From Neoluteolibacter marinus (GTDB lineage: Bacteria; Verrucomicrobiota; Verrucomicrobiia; Verrucomicrobiales; Akkermansiaceae): a DNA stretch of 58,619 bases. Shown in pieces: positions 17,188 through 24,821 of the stretch. Both the position numbers and the translations under genes were made by a program. The stretch covers positions 1 through 58,619 of the forward strand of contig NZ_JACZFQ010000105.1 of the NCBI RefSeq assembly GCF_014904755.1. The letters are read 5' to 3'. A model generated the notes under the pieces. It did no database searches. It saw nothing but the letters and a program-made list of their open reading frames with translations, and was not told where the DNA came from. Every line of letters starts with the position of its first letter. Positions within the stretch are counted from its first letter, which is position 1.

Positions 17188-18576
17188 TCAGGGTGCCGGG
17201 CTGACCTCGACCTGCAGGAAGCACGACTTCGCGGAAGCCGGCAGGGTGAAGGTCACCGGGAGCTTTGCGCCGCTGGCGGCACCGGTGGACAGACTGCCAT
17301 CCGCCTCGGTCCAGTCCTGGAGGTTCTCGGAACAACGGATCTTCCACGTCGATCCGTTGGAGAGGGTGAACGGGGTGCCGGGAACAAACAGGTCCGCAGC
17401 CATTTCAAACTCCAATCTCAGCTGGTTGCCGGTTCGCGACAGCACCAGGGGCTCGGGCGTGGCGGCGGGGTCGGCAGGGTTGGTCCCGAAAAAGGTTTCG
17501 AGGAGATCGATGCAGCCATCCCCGTCAGAGTCCACCTCGGGGTCGGGGTGGACTTGGATCAAGGCATTCTGGGACACCGTGAACGCGTCCGCGGTCAGGG
17601 CGTTCTCCACCTCCTGGGGGCTCAGGCCGGGGTTTTTCGAGAGCTCGATGATGGCGGCGGCGGTGGCCAGTGCGGTGGCCGGGCTGGTGCCGTTCATCAG
17701 GTAATAGCTGCCGCTTTCAGGCGTGGGCAGGTTGAGGGTCCGGACTTGTTGGCCGGGCGCGTAGAGATCGACTGCGGGTCCTTGGTTCGTGTTGGCAAGG
17801 TGCTGGTTGTCGGCGTCGCTGGCACCCACGCAGATCACCCCGTCTTGAACGCCGTAGGCCGACGGAACGTATTCCGCGGCATCCCCGCCTTGGTTGCCCG
17901 CACAGACGATCACGGTGATGCCAGCGTCCCGGGCCTCGGAGATGATGCTTTCAAGCTGGGCGCTGTTCTTGCCGGGCGTCGACGAACCGCTGGCGAGGCA
18001 AATGACACCCGGCATGTCCTCGTGGAGGGCCTGGTATTCGATGACGCGGTCGATGGCGTCGATCATGCGCCCCGAGGTGGTTGTACTGCCCTCGTCGCCG
18101 GGGTAAATATTGAGGCTGACCAGATGCACCGGCGTTCCCAGGGCGGCTCCGGTCTCTGGGCCCGCGATCAAGGACAGCATGCGTGAGCCGTGTTCCACGG
18201 CATTGGAGTAGGTCGGGTCGCCGCTGGCCCGCACCAGCTCGCTGTGCTCGATCACCAGGTTGGGATTACGCGAAAACCAAGTGTCGGCCGCGGCGATTCC
18301 CGAATCAATGAGGAAGAGTCGCACCGGATTGCTGGTTTCGGGGTAAGTGAACGACTGGTTGTTGAGATTCGCGCCGTCGTTCAGGCGGGCCAGCGCCCAC
18401 CCGGCGTCAGTGACCGCGCCATTGGGAACCATCACGATTTCCCGGCCCTGGGCGGAATCGCCGCGCGAAGGATAATCGTGGCCCGGGCACTCGCCGCCGG
18501 ATCCCGGCACCAGCAAGGGCGCGGAAAGCAGCAGGCCGGTGAGACCGGACCGGAATCGTGAGGCGGACGTGGACAC
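17188..18576 (-). CDS. Secreted subtilisin-like (S8) serine protease
   Basis: 462 aa with an N-terminal signal sequence. The S8 triad is complete: D91 (FLIDSGI), H129 (NAVEHGSRML) and S298 (NGTSPATALA), with oxyanion N228 (VCAGNQGG). After the catalytic domain comes a calcium-binding thrombospondin-3-like motif (DSDGDGCIDLLETFFGTNP, about 350-368), then a C-terminal beta domain (about 375-462) like those on other verrucomicrobial exoproteins. It sits 86 bases upstream of the CHAT gene on the same strand and is divergent from the TpsB gene. A role in processing the TPS exoprotein or the CHAT protein is inferred from position only. Confidence 0.92.
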   Translation of the reverse strand: MSTSASRFRSGLTGLLLSAPLLVPGSGGECPGHDYPSRGDSAQGREIVMVPNGAVTDAGWALARLNDGANLNNQSFTYPETSNPVRLFLIDSGIAAADTWFSRNPNLVIEHSELVRASGDPTYSNAVEHGSRMLSLIAGPETGAALGTPVHLVSLNIYPGDEGSTTTSGRMIDAIDRVIEYQALHEDMPGVICLASGSSTPGKNSAQLESIISEARDAGITVIVCAGNQGGDAAEYVPSAYGVQDGVICVGASDADNQHLANTNQGPAVDLYAPGQQVRTLNLPTPESGSYYLMNGTSPATALATAAAIIELSKNPGLSPQEVENALTADAFTVSQNALIQVHPDPEVDSDGDGCIDLLETFFGTNPADPAATPEPLVLSRTGNQLRLEFEMAADLFVPGTPFTLSNGSTWKIRCSENLQDWTEADGSLSTGAASGAKLPVTFTLPASAKSCFLQVEVSPAP

Positions 18577-18854
18577 GGGGCGACGTGAAATCTGCCGGAA
18601 ACCTATCTAACGAAATGGGGGATTGTCGAGTTTTTGTCATCTTTTGCATATCTTGGTTGGAAGTCGAAAAACCCTTATATTTCCGAGGCCTTTGAAGCTG
18701 GAGTTTTTAAAAATAAGGCAAATCGGACCATTTAGTTTTTAGAGAAACGGCTAACTGTTTATCTTTGCCTTGATAGGTAGGAATTGCTAACTATCCGGCT
18801 TTCCCGAGCCTTCAGGCTCCGGAGCTCGTGCTTCGTGGAAATTTCTCCGCCCTG
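18577..18854. promoter_or_regulatory. AT-rich divergent promoter region between subtilisin and TpsB genes
   Basis: 278 bases, markedly AT-rich in 18610-18790 and without an open frame. It probably holds promoters for both divergent genes. A short inverted repeat (gagcc-ttca-ggctc, 18807-18820) lies in the TpsB leader. No specific operator is recognised. Confidence 0.45.
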
Positions 18855-20504
18855 ATGCGCCTGCTGATCGTCATCGGTTTGATCGCGAGTGCCCGCAGCC
18901 AGTCGCTGCCCGGGGTGGAGGCGCGCGTGCCGGAGGCGCCCGAGGTGGAGTCCCTGCCTGCGGTGAGTGCCGGTGAAGGGAGCGCGGACGAAGGGGATGA
19001 ACTGGCTCGTCGCCTGGAGCGCGTCGTCCTGACCACCCGGGATGGCGGGGCTGAGACTGGCATTGGGGAGGGGGTTGCGGCGACCGATGGGCTGGATGTG
19101 CCCTCGCCGCGGACCTTGGCGGCGCGGCTGGGGCCGTGGCTGGGACGGCCTTTGACGGGCGGCGGCTTGGCGGCCCTCGCGGACGAAATCCTGATCCACT
19201 ACGATGTCGAAGGCTTCCCGATCGTATCGCTCGAGGTGCCCGAGCAGGACTTGAGCGGCGGGGTGCTCCGGATCCAGGTCGAGATCGGACGGTATGGCGA
19301 AGTCGGTGTTTCGCGGCCGAAGCATGGCAATCCCACGGCGGTGCAGAAAGGCTTGCTGCTGAGGCGCGGTGCGGTGGTGAGACGGTCGGACATCGACGAG
19401 CAGATGGCTTGGTACGGGCGCACGCCTTTCCGGCATCCGAGATTGTTCGTGTCGCCCGGTTTGGAGCCGGCCACCGCGGACCTCCTGATTGCCTTTGAAG
19501 AAGGGCGGCCGTGGCGGGTGACGCTGGGCTATGAAAACAGCGGCCCGGACCTGCTGGGGAGGGATCGCTTGCTGCTCGGGGTGGCCGGGGTCACGCCGGG
19601 TGAGCATCTGTTGGCCTGGCAGAGCGTGGTCGGGATGCCCGCCTCCTCGTTGTTTGCCAATGCGCTGCGATGGGAGGTGCCGTTTCACGCCCTGCATCAG
19701 GTGCTGCAGGTTGATGCGGCCTACGCCGAGGTGGCATCCCGCTACGCCAGCAGCGGGATGCCGGTGGAGAGCGAGGGTTCATCGTGGGCTTTGACGGCCA
19801 TGCAGAAAGTTCCGCTGCCGGCGATCGGCCGCTGGCGCCAGGCCATGGGGGCGGGGTTCGAGTTGAAGGGAACCGACCAGTTCCTGCTCTTCGGCGGCGA
19901 CAGCGTGGCGCCTGGAGAGGTGGTGTTGTTCCACGGAAAGCTCAGCCACGAGCTGTCGCGGAGGTGGGCGCGGGGCGGCGCTTCGATGGAGTCCAGCCTG
20001 GTGGTCTCTCCGGGTGGACTGGGGGGCAACAATACCGATGCGGCGTTCAAGGCCTACGATCCTACGGTGGACGCTTCCTACGTCATCGGGAGGATGAACG
20101 GGTCGGGGTGGTGGCGTCCGGCGGGGGACTGGCAGGTCCGCGTCCGGGGGGAGATTCAGGTCGCGGACTCCCGGCTGCTGCCGGCCGAGCAGTTTGCGGC
20201 CGGAGGCTACCAGACGGTTCGCGGCGCGGGAGAGCGTGAATACTTCGCGGACAATGGTTGGCAAGGTTCGCTCGAGCTCTATTCGCCGCTGATCGAGGCG
20301 GGCGAGGCGGCGTCCTTCCGGGTGTTGACGTTTTTCGACTACGCGGCCCTCGATGACCGCGGTGGCCCGTCGTCCTCCTTGTCCGGAGCCGGGCTGGGAC
20401 TGCGGATGAAGCTCGCCGGACGCGCCGATCTCCGGTTCGACCATGGCTGGCGGCTTGATGAAGAGGAAAATCGCAGCCACCTCGGGGTCAGTTTTACTTT
20501 CTGA
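18855..20504 (+). CDS. TpsB outer-membrane transporter (ShlB/FhaC/HecB family)
   Basis: 549 aa from ATG 18855, opening the signal peptide MRLLIVIGLIASARSQ. After a Pro/Glu-rich linker there is a POTRA-type region (about 80-175; RTLAARLGPWLGRPLTGGGLAALADEI..., LRIQVEIGRYGEVGV). A 16-strand-type beta-barrel of about 370 residues follows. The barrel has the conserved TVRGAGERE motif (VRG(Y/F) of Omp85/TpsB barrels), LTFFDYA and a terminal aromatic (LGVSFTF-end). TpsB proteins export cognate TPS-domain proteins across the outer membrane. The TPS-domain gene at 13.3 kb is the obvious partner; both subtilisin and CHAT genes lie between them. Confidence 0.88.
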   Translation: MRLLIVIGLIASARSQSLPGVEARVPEAPEVESLPAVSAGEGSADEGDELARRLERVVLTTRDGGAETGIGEGVAATDGLDVPSPRTLAARLGPWLGRPLTGGGLAALADEILIHYDVEGFPIVSLEVPEQDLSGGVLRIQVEIGRYGEVGVSRPKHGNPTAVQKGLLLRRGAVVRRSDIDEQMAWYGRTPFRHPRLFVSPGLEPATADLLIAFEEGRPWRVTLGYENSGPDLLGRDRLLLGVAGVTPGEHLLAWQSVVGMPASSLFANALRWEVPFHALHQVLQVDAAYAEVASRYASSGMPVESEGSSWALTAMQKVPLPAIGRWRQAMGAGFELKGTDQFLLFGGDSVAPGEVVLFHGKLSHELSRRWARGGASMESSLVVSPGGLGGNNTDAAFKAYDPTVDASYVIGRMNGSGWWRPAGDWQVRVRGEIQVADSRLLPAEQFAAGGYQTVRGAGEREYFADNGWQGSLELYSPLIEAGEAASFRVLTFFDYAALDDRGGPSSSLSGAGLGLRMKLAGRADLRFDHGWRLDEEENRSHLGVSFTF

Positions 20505-20936
20505 CAAGCTGGATAACCTTGGATATGTTTAGGGTCTGAGGAAGCGAATGATCCAAATTTAAAAACTTTTCGGTTTTTTTGGAAATCGGGTTTGGTCGAT
20601 TGCGATTGGCTCAATAATGACGAGCTTCTGCCACTCCATGATTCTCCCGACCGGACCGAATGTTCCGGGGGGTGCTTTCGGGACGGACGGGAAGCAGGGA
20701 GGAACGAAGTTCGTCGTGGCACCGTTGGGTGGCGAAAGCGCCCCGGTGCCGACCAATTTTCCCAAACCGGTCCGATTGACGGGGGGAACGGGATCCACTG
20801 CGCCGGGCTTGCGGTCCGGCCGTGGGGCCGTCTGTCAGGGGCCGGTGCAACGGGAGCGAGCTCAACCGGTCGGGGGGCCGGTTGGAGCGTTCGCCCCGTC
20901 GATTTTCTTGGTTGTCGGATTGTAGTATTCAAGTGT

Positions 20937-20960
20937 CGCCGGAGTCGGGGGACTCCGGCG
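20937..20960 (+). terminator. Possible terminator hairpin
   Basis: Perfect 10-bp arms cgccggagtc / gactccggcg around a gggg loop. No immediate T-run follows; a short T stretch appears about 23-27 bases later. It could end a transcript coming from TpsB or from the small intergenic ORF. Confidence 0.4.
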
Positions 20961-20997
20961 CGCTGAATCCGGCGCCTTTGACATTTTTCCGGTTCAA

Positions 20998-21046
20998 AAT
21001 GGCCGGGACCGATGGTCCGGGGGGATCTGGTGCGGTCCCGGCCATT
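20998..21046 (-). terminator. Inverted repeat, likely terminator of the sigma/anti-sigma operon
   Basis: Perfect 14-bp arms at 20998-21011 and 21033-21046 with a 21-base loop. On the minus strand the stem ends in ATT-TTG, and it lies 23 bases beyond the anti-sigma-like stop at 21070, as expected of a terminator. Confidence 0.5.
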
Positions 21047-21069
21047 CGTCATCCGCGATCCGGTCCGCT

Positions 21070-21468
21070 TCACCGGGTGGTCATGCTGAAGGAAGGCAAG
21101 CAGTCGATGAGGAAGCGCCCGGTGCGGCGGGCATCGCGTTGCAGTGCCTTGGACTCGCGTTCCAGCGGATTCAGGCTGTCGGCGGTGGATTCGGGTGGAG
21201 TTGTGGATGTGACCTCCGATCCCGGCGCCATCTGCGCTTGTTGCGATGGCTTGCCGTGGGATGGATGGCGTTCCGGCCAGACGAGGAGGATCGAAGCGGC
21301 GATCGCGGGGGGCAAGATGTGCCAGGCGCGAATGCGGAACCTCGAGCGGAGGCCGCGGTGTTCCAGTGCTTCGATGATCTTCCTCTCCAACCCGGGGGAC
21401 GGCCGGGGATCGGGCTTGCGGGAGCGCAGCAGCTCCTCGACGTCTTGAGGGAGATGGCCGGGCTTCAT
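21070..21468 (-). CDS. Anti-sigma-factor-like small membrane protein
   Basis: 132 aa starting at ATG 21468, which overlaps the sigma-factor stop in an ATGA (translational coupling). Cytoplasmic N-terminus (MKPGHLPQDVEELLRSRKPDPRPSPGLERKIIEAL), one weak transmembrane helix (about 50-65, HILPPAIAASILLVW), then a Ser/Pro/Thr-rich exterior tail. No zinc anti-sigma motif is seen. The coupling with an ECF factor makes an anti-sigma role likely. Confidence 0.7.
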   Translation of the reverse strand: MKPGHLPQDVEELLRSRKPDPRPSPGLERKIIEALEHRGLRSRFRIRAWHILPPAIAASILLVWPERHPSHGKPSQQAQMAPGSEVTSTTPPESTADSLNPLERESKALQRDARRTGRFLIDCLPSFSMTTR

Positions 21469-22103
21469 GGATGCGATGGGTGGAGTTGAGTGGGTTCGTG
21501 TCCCGGGCTGCTTTGACGGAGGCATTCGGCCAGGGATTTCCGGGCGCGGTGAAGCATGACCTTCACCGCTCCTTCGCGTTTCGAGAGGATGCGGGCGACT
21601 TCTTTCAGGGGCAGCTCTTCGCGGTAATGGAGCCACAGGGCGCTGAAGGCGTCCGGGGACAGTTCAAGTCTGGCAAGATCCCACAACCAGAGCGCGGAGT
21701 TCCGGGGTTCGGGGGGGGCAGGGTAAGGGAGTTCCTCGGGCACCGGGCGCCGTTTTCTCAACGCGGCGATCGATTGTCTCCGGGCAATGGTGAACAGCCA
21801 CGGCAGCAGCGGGAGGTCGGGATTGAGATGATGGATCTTGTCCCAGGCTCTCAGGAAGGTCTCCTGGGTCAGGTCCTCGGCGTCCTGGCGATGGCGGGTC
21901 AAGGTCAGGAGAAAGCCGTACACCCGCGCGTGGTAGCGGCCGACCAAGGCTCCAAACGCCGTCACCGATCCCGCCCGTGCCTGGTGGGCGAGCAAGCGGT
22001 CGTCGGCGTGATCGGAGGTGCTCAAGGGAAGAGATGATGCGCGTTTATCCGCAGGAAGGGAACGCGGAACCGACGGGTCATTGGGCCTGCTTTGCCGCCT
22101 CAA
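21465..22103 (-). CDS. ECF RNA polymerase sigma factor (RpoE-like)
   Basis: 212 aa. Region 2: AGSVTAFGALVGRYHARVYGFLLTLTRHRQDAEDLTQETFLRAWDKIH, with LPWLFTIARRQSIAALRKRR (2.3-2.4). Region 4: LSPDAFSALWLHYREELPLKEVARILSKREGAVKVMLHRARKSLAECL. The length is typical for ECF. The N-terminal ~30 residues are extra, and the start overlaps the upstream gene by 26 bases; a TTG at about residue 27 is an alternative. It is followed by a coupled anti-sigma-like gene. Confidence 0.92.
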   Translation of the reverse strand: MRRQSRPNDPSVPRSLPADKRASSLPLSTSDHADDRLLAHQARAGSVTAFGALVGRYHARVYGFLLTLTRHRQDAEDLTQETFLRAWDKIHHLNPDLPLLPWLFTIARRQSIAALRKRRPVPEELPYPAPPEPRNSALWLWDLARLELSPDAFSALWLHYREELPLKEVARILSKREGAVKVMLHRARKSLAECLRQSSPGHEPTQLHPSHP

Positions 22104-22971
22104 CTTCTGTCACGACCCTTTGCATCAGGGTGATCCATTCGCTGACCGGCAAGCTGATCGCGGCATTGAAGCTTTCGCCGGTCGTGTTGAGTTCGGCCTG
22201 AAGGTCGAGTCCGCTGAGCTTGGGCTCGCAGGCCTGGCCGAAGGCGACAACGCCATCGAGAATCCGGCGCAAGCGATCCGCACTGTCCCCGTCGACCGCT
22301 TCGACCCCGAGTTGCAGGGCGAACCTTCCATCCCGCTCCGTCGCGGCAAGACGCAGGGTATCGGCCATCCGGAGGAGCCGGGCGGCATCGTCCGGCAATT
22401 CGATCCCGGAAATCCGCGCCTTGGCGGAAAACAGCAGGCGCCCGCCGGCCGGGTCGAAAAATGGATCGGGTTGCGAGGTGGAAGGCTGGCGGATTGTGTC
22501 GAGGGCAAGCTCCAAAAGTTCTTCCTGCCGGCTGAAGACGAGGAGTTGCTCGCCCGGAAATGCCGCGTGCTGGAACACGCCCTTGTCACTCCAGTTCTCC
22601 ACCGGAATCCCGGCGTGTTGGGTGGTGGAGTGATTCTCGCCGGCGCGGACGATGTCGAGGAGATGCTCACGGTTGAATTCCCCGTCGATGAGTGCCACCG
22701 CGTGGTCCGGCTTGCCATCGCCGTAGAGGGTAATCCCCCGCAGGTCGGTCAGGGGATGTACCGAAAACATGCGCTTGAAGGCCCGCAAGCCCGCGCCGTG
22801 TTGGGATTCGATGTGGCCGAGAACCGCTTTGCCGGTCTCGCTGGCCCTGAAGGCATCGAGATCGAGGTGGACTTGCCACTTGGCCTCCGTAGGAACCTGG
22901 TTCGGCACCAGTTCGCCGGCGTGGAGGGAAGGAAGGACTGCCGCGAGGCAGGCGAGGATTGCGTTTTTCAT
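22078..22971 (-). CDS. Secreted protein of unknown function, first gene of the sigma operon
   Basis: 297 aa with signal peptide MKNAILACLAAVLPSLHA; ATG 22971 has GGGAG upstream. The mature protein is an alpha/beta domain (KWQVHLDLDAFRASETGKAVLGHIE..., LTDLRGITLYGDGKPDHAVALIDGEFN) with no transmembrane helix. Similar secreted proteins occur in Verrucomicrobiota and Planctomycetota, without a known role. It is co-oriented with the ECF sigma gene and overlaps its start by 26 bases, so the three genes form one operon. It could be an envelope target or sensor of the sigma system; this is inference. Confidence 0.75.
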   Translation of the reverse strand: MKNAILACLAAVLPSLHAGELVPNQVPTEAKWQVHLDLDAFRASETGKAVLGHIESQHGAGLRAFKRMFSVHPLTDLRGITLYGDGKPDHAVALIDGEFNREHLLDIVRAGENHSTTQHAGIPVENWSDKGVFQHAAFPGEQLLVFSRQEELLELALDTIRQPSTSQPDPFFDPAGGRLLFSAKARISGIELPDDAARLLRMADTLRLAATERDGRFALQLGVEAVDGDSADRLRRILDGVVAFGQACEPKLSGLDLQAELNTTGESFNAAISLPVSEWITLMQRVVTEVEAAKQAQ

Positions 22972-23169
22972 GGTGATCTCCCCCGAGTACGCAGCCGGTG
23001 GCCGGAAAGGTTACCTCGAGCCGAAACATCGCGGATTGCGTTCGAATACTCCGCGAATCGACGGTTCGCCGTGCCATCGGTCTGGCGTGGTCGTCACAAA
23101 TCGCGGCGCAGTCTTTTTGGAAAGATGTAGGGAAGTATCCGCATTCTAAAAAATTAGGAAGATTTAAGC

Positions 23170-23658
23170 TTGTCGTCCGGGCACCGATCGGGTGTGGTAA
23201 TCGGCGTGATCGGGGGATCTGAACTTTCCAAAAATGAGACCGCGGCTGTTCTGGAACAGCCGAAGTCGCTTGGCCGCGACTGCCGGTGGACACTTTCGCT
23301 TTTTCTCGTGTCGGCCGTGCTGGTGTTCGGCGGCGCGGCGGGAACCTGGTATACGTCCGGACTGACCTCCGGCGGGTGGTTGGCCCGGGGTCTCCAGTTG
23401 TCCGCGGGTTCCGCGGTGATGGGAGCGAGCGTTGCGGTTCTCGGATCCTTGCTATTCAACAGGAACCCGATCCGTTGGGGCATGGGCATGCCGGTGGTGG
23501 TGTATTTCGGCGGCATCTTCATCGGACTCGTTTCCGGCTTCGAAGGTGTCCGCGGCCTGCTCATCGGGTCGCCAGTCTTCCTCGGCGTGTCGATTGCAGC
23601 TGGAGTCTTGGCGGCCTTCCTCGTCGACGGACCTCTTGCCCGCAGCGAGGACGCCTGA
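23170..23658 (+). CDS. Four-helix membrane protein, tandem paralogue 1
   Basis: 162 aa. TTG 23170 is well supported as start by AGGAAG at 23156-23161, eight bases upstream. After a ~38-residue soluble N-terminus come four hydrophobic helices (about 39-57, 75-95, 103-120, 133-152), separated by short loops including FNRNPIRWGMGMP. It is clearly homologous to the next gene downstream (GGW-LARGLQLSAGSAVMGASV versus SGW-LAQGLRIAGGSIVMASLV; RNPIRWGMGMPVVVY versus RNAIFWGIGMPLLVY). No family is recognised. Confidence 0.75.
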   Translation: MSSGHRSGVVIGVIGGSELSKNETAAVLEQPKSLGRDCRWTLSLFLVSAVLVFGGAAGTWYTSGLTSGGWLARGLQLSAGSAVMGASVAVLGSLLFNRNPIRWGMGMPVVVYFGGIFIGLVSGFEGVRGLLIGSPVFLGVSIAAGVLAAFLVDGPLARSEDA

Positions 23659-23739
23659 GCTGCTCCCCGGAGTTCCGGCAGGGGACGCAGCCCGAGCCGG
23701 AAAATGATGCCCGCCGATTGAGGGTCGGAAAAAACGAAG

Positions 23740-23757
23740 TATCCGATTTTTCGGATA
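23740..23757 (+). other. Hairpin followed by T-rich tract between the two paralogues
   Basis: Perfect 7-bp arms tatccga / tcggata around tttt, followed by tttcagctttttt. It could be an intrinsic terminator of the first paralogue or a regulatory element in the leader of the second. Confidence 0.4.
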
Positions 23758-23805
23758 TTTCAGCTTTTTTGAAAATCGCCACTTCTTCTTGCGATTGGAA
23801 CGGGG

Positions 23806-24342
23806 ATGATCACGAACCTCCCCCTGCGCACTGAACTCCCCGGTCCCTCGCCGGAGGAATCCTCGCGGTTCCTGAAGACCGATTTCCTCGGTCTGCACAA
23901 CGAGTTCGCGGACAACTCCAGGAAATTGGAGAACCGCCGGCGGCACCGGGCCTCCAGCGAGAGGCCGGGGCTCTGGACGGGCAGCAAGGATGGTCTCGTT
24001 GCGACGATCATCGTGGTCGTCGCGTCGCTGGCATTCGGTGGTGCCGGGGGGCTTTGGTTTGCCGCCGACGAGTCGGGATGGCTGGCTCAGGGGCTGCGGA
24101 TTGCCGGAGGCTCCATTGTGATGGCCTCGTTGGTGACCTTGTCCGGCTCTCTGGTATCCGGCCGCAACGCGATTTTCTGGGGAATCGGCATGCCCTTGCT
24201 GGTCTATGCCGCGGGTTCCTTCTGCGCCTTCATGACCGCGGGGGCGGGAGCCTCCCCGTTCCTTTTCGGGGCGCCGCTCTTCAGCGGACTCGCGATCCTC
24301 GCCGGAGTGATGACGGCGTTCGCCATCGACCGCGGGCGCTGA
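23806..24342 (+). CDS. Four-helix membrane protein, tandem paralogue 2
   Basis: 178 aa from ATG 23806 with a GGAACGGGG ribosome site. A ~60-residue charged N-terminus (EFADNSRKLENRRRHRASSE) precedes four hydrophobic helices matching those of the upstream paralogue in order and spacing, with the shared signature (N/R)-x-I-x-W-G-(M/I)-G-M-P. The N-terminal soluble parts differ, so the duplication is old or the N-termini were replaced. Function unknown. It converges on the globin gene with a 42-base gap. Confidence 0.78.
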   Translation: MITNLPLRTELPGPSPEESSRFLKTDFLGLHNEFADNSRKLENRRRHRASSERPGLWTGSKDGLVATIIVVVASLAFGGAGGLWFAADESGWLAQGLRIAGGSIVMASLVTLSGSLVSGRNAIFWGIGMPLLVYAAGSFCAFMTAGAGASPFLFGAPLFSGLAILAGVMTAFAIDRGR

Positions 24343-24384
24343 GCCGCCCCGATGGACGGTCCCAGGCCCGGGGTCGAGCGTGGA

Positions 24385-24804
24385 TCACGAGGCGGAACCG
24401 TACGACGCGTCTTTCATCACTGTCGCAAGGGTGGTGTAGGTCAATGCCCAGGCGTCCTTGTGGGCCGGCGTCCAGGCCTCGCCAAGGCCCTTCTCGAGCG
24501 TGTCGAGGAGCGCTGAACCGACCGTGTCATAGTGTTCGGCCTTCACGCCATAGCCGACGTGCCGCTTGCCCATCGCCTGGATGGCTCCGACCAGCTGGCC
24601 GAGGTCGCCGAGGCCGCGCACGGCGGTGGTGATCATCATCATCAGCTTCTTGCCCTGCTCCTTCATGTCGGCGTTGGCGAACAGGGGCTTCAGGTCGGGA
24701 TCCAGTTCGAACAAGCGGGCGTAGAAGAGCTCCGCGGCGGCGTCTGAGATCGGCACGACGAGTTCCCAGCTTTCCTGGACGAGTGTCTTTTGGTCTTCGG
24801 TCAT
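24385..24804 (-). CDS. Single-domain haemoglobin (flavohaemoglobin/Vgb-type globin)
   Basis: 139 aa, the length of a single globin domain with no reductase part. Heme-pocket residues match bacterial Hmp/Vgb: Tyr28 (B10, LFYARLF), Gln50 (E7, MKEQGKKL) and proximal His82 (KRHVGYGVKAEHY). Tyr-B10/Gln-E7 is the pocket of NO-dioxygenating globins. It starts 17 bases after the DUF3365 cytochrome gene and is the last gene of the redox operon. NO detoxification or O2/NO delivery is inferred; reduction would need a separate partner. Confidence 0.93.
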   Translation of the reverse strand: MTEDQKTLVQESWELVVPISDAAAELFYARLFELDPDLKPLFANADMKEQGKKLMMMITTAVRGLGDLGQLVGAIQAMGKRHVGYGVKAEHYDTVGSALLDTLEKGLGEAWTPAHKDAWALTYTTLATVMKDASYGSAS

Positions 24805-24821
24805 GACTCGGGTGGCGGGTG

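Larger units (their letters stand above)
20505..21069. other. 565-base intergenic region with AT-rich start, weak small ORF and two strong hairpins
   Basis: The first ~100 bases are AT-rich and promoter-like. A 102-codon frame (20617-20925, plus) could encode a Gly/Pro-rich peptide, but its third-position GC is lower than in neighbouring genes, the ribosome site is weak and an overlapping frame is also open, so it is not called as a gene. Twelve bases after its stop is a perfect 10-bp hairpin (20937-20960). A second hairpin follows (20998-21046). A small RNA or short gene is possible. Confidence 0.35.

Noticed and set aside
17102-17347. N-terminal extension of the CHAT gene into the subtilisin gene
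   Set aside because: It would overlap the subtilisin coding region by ~160 bases and place a basic, non-conserved leader before the signal sequence.
23154-23564. Minus-strand frame opposite the first membrane paralogue
   Set aside because: The plus-strand gene has an excellent ribosome site and a paralogue; the minus frame is Pro/Thr-rich, as antisense of membrane helices usually is.
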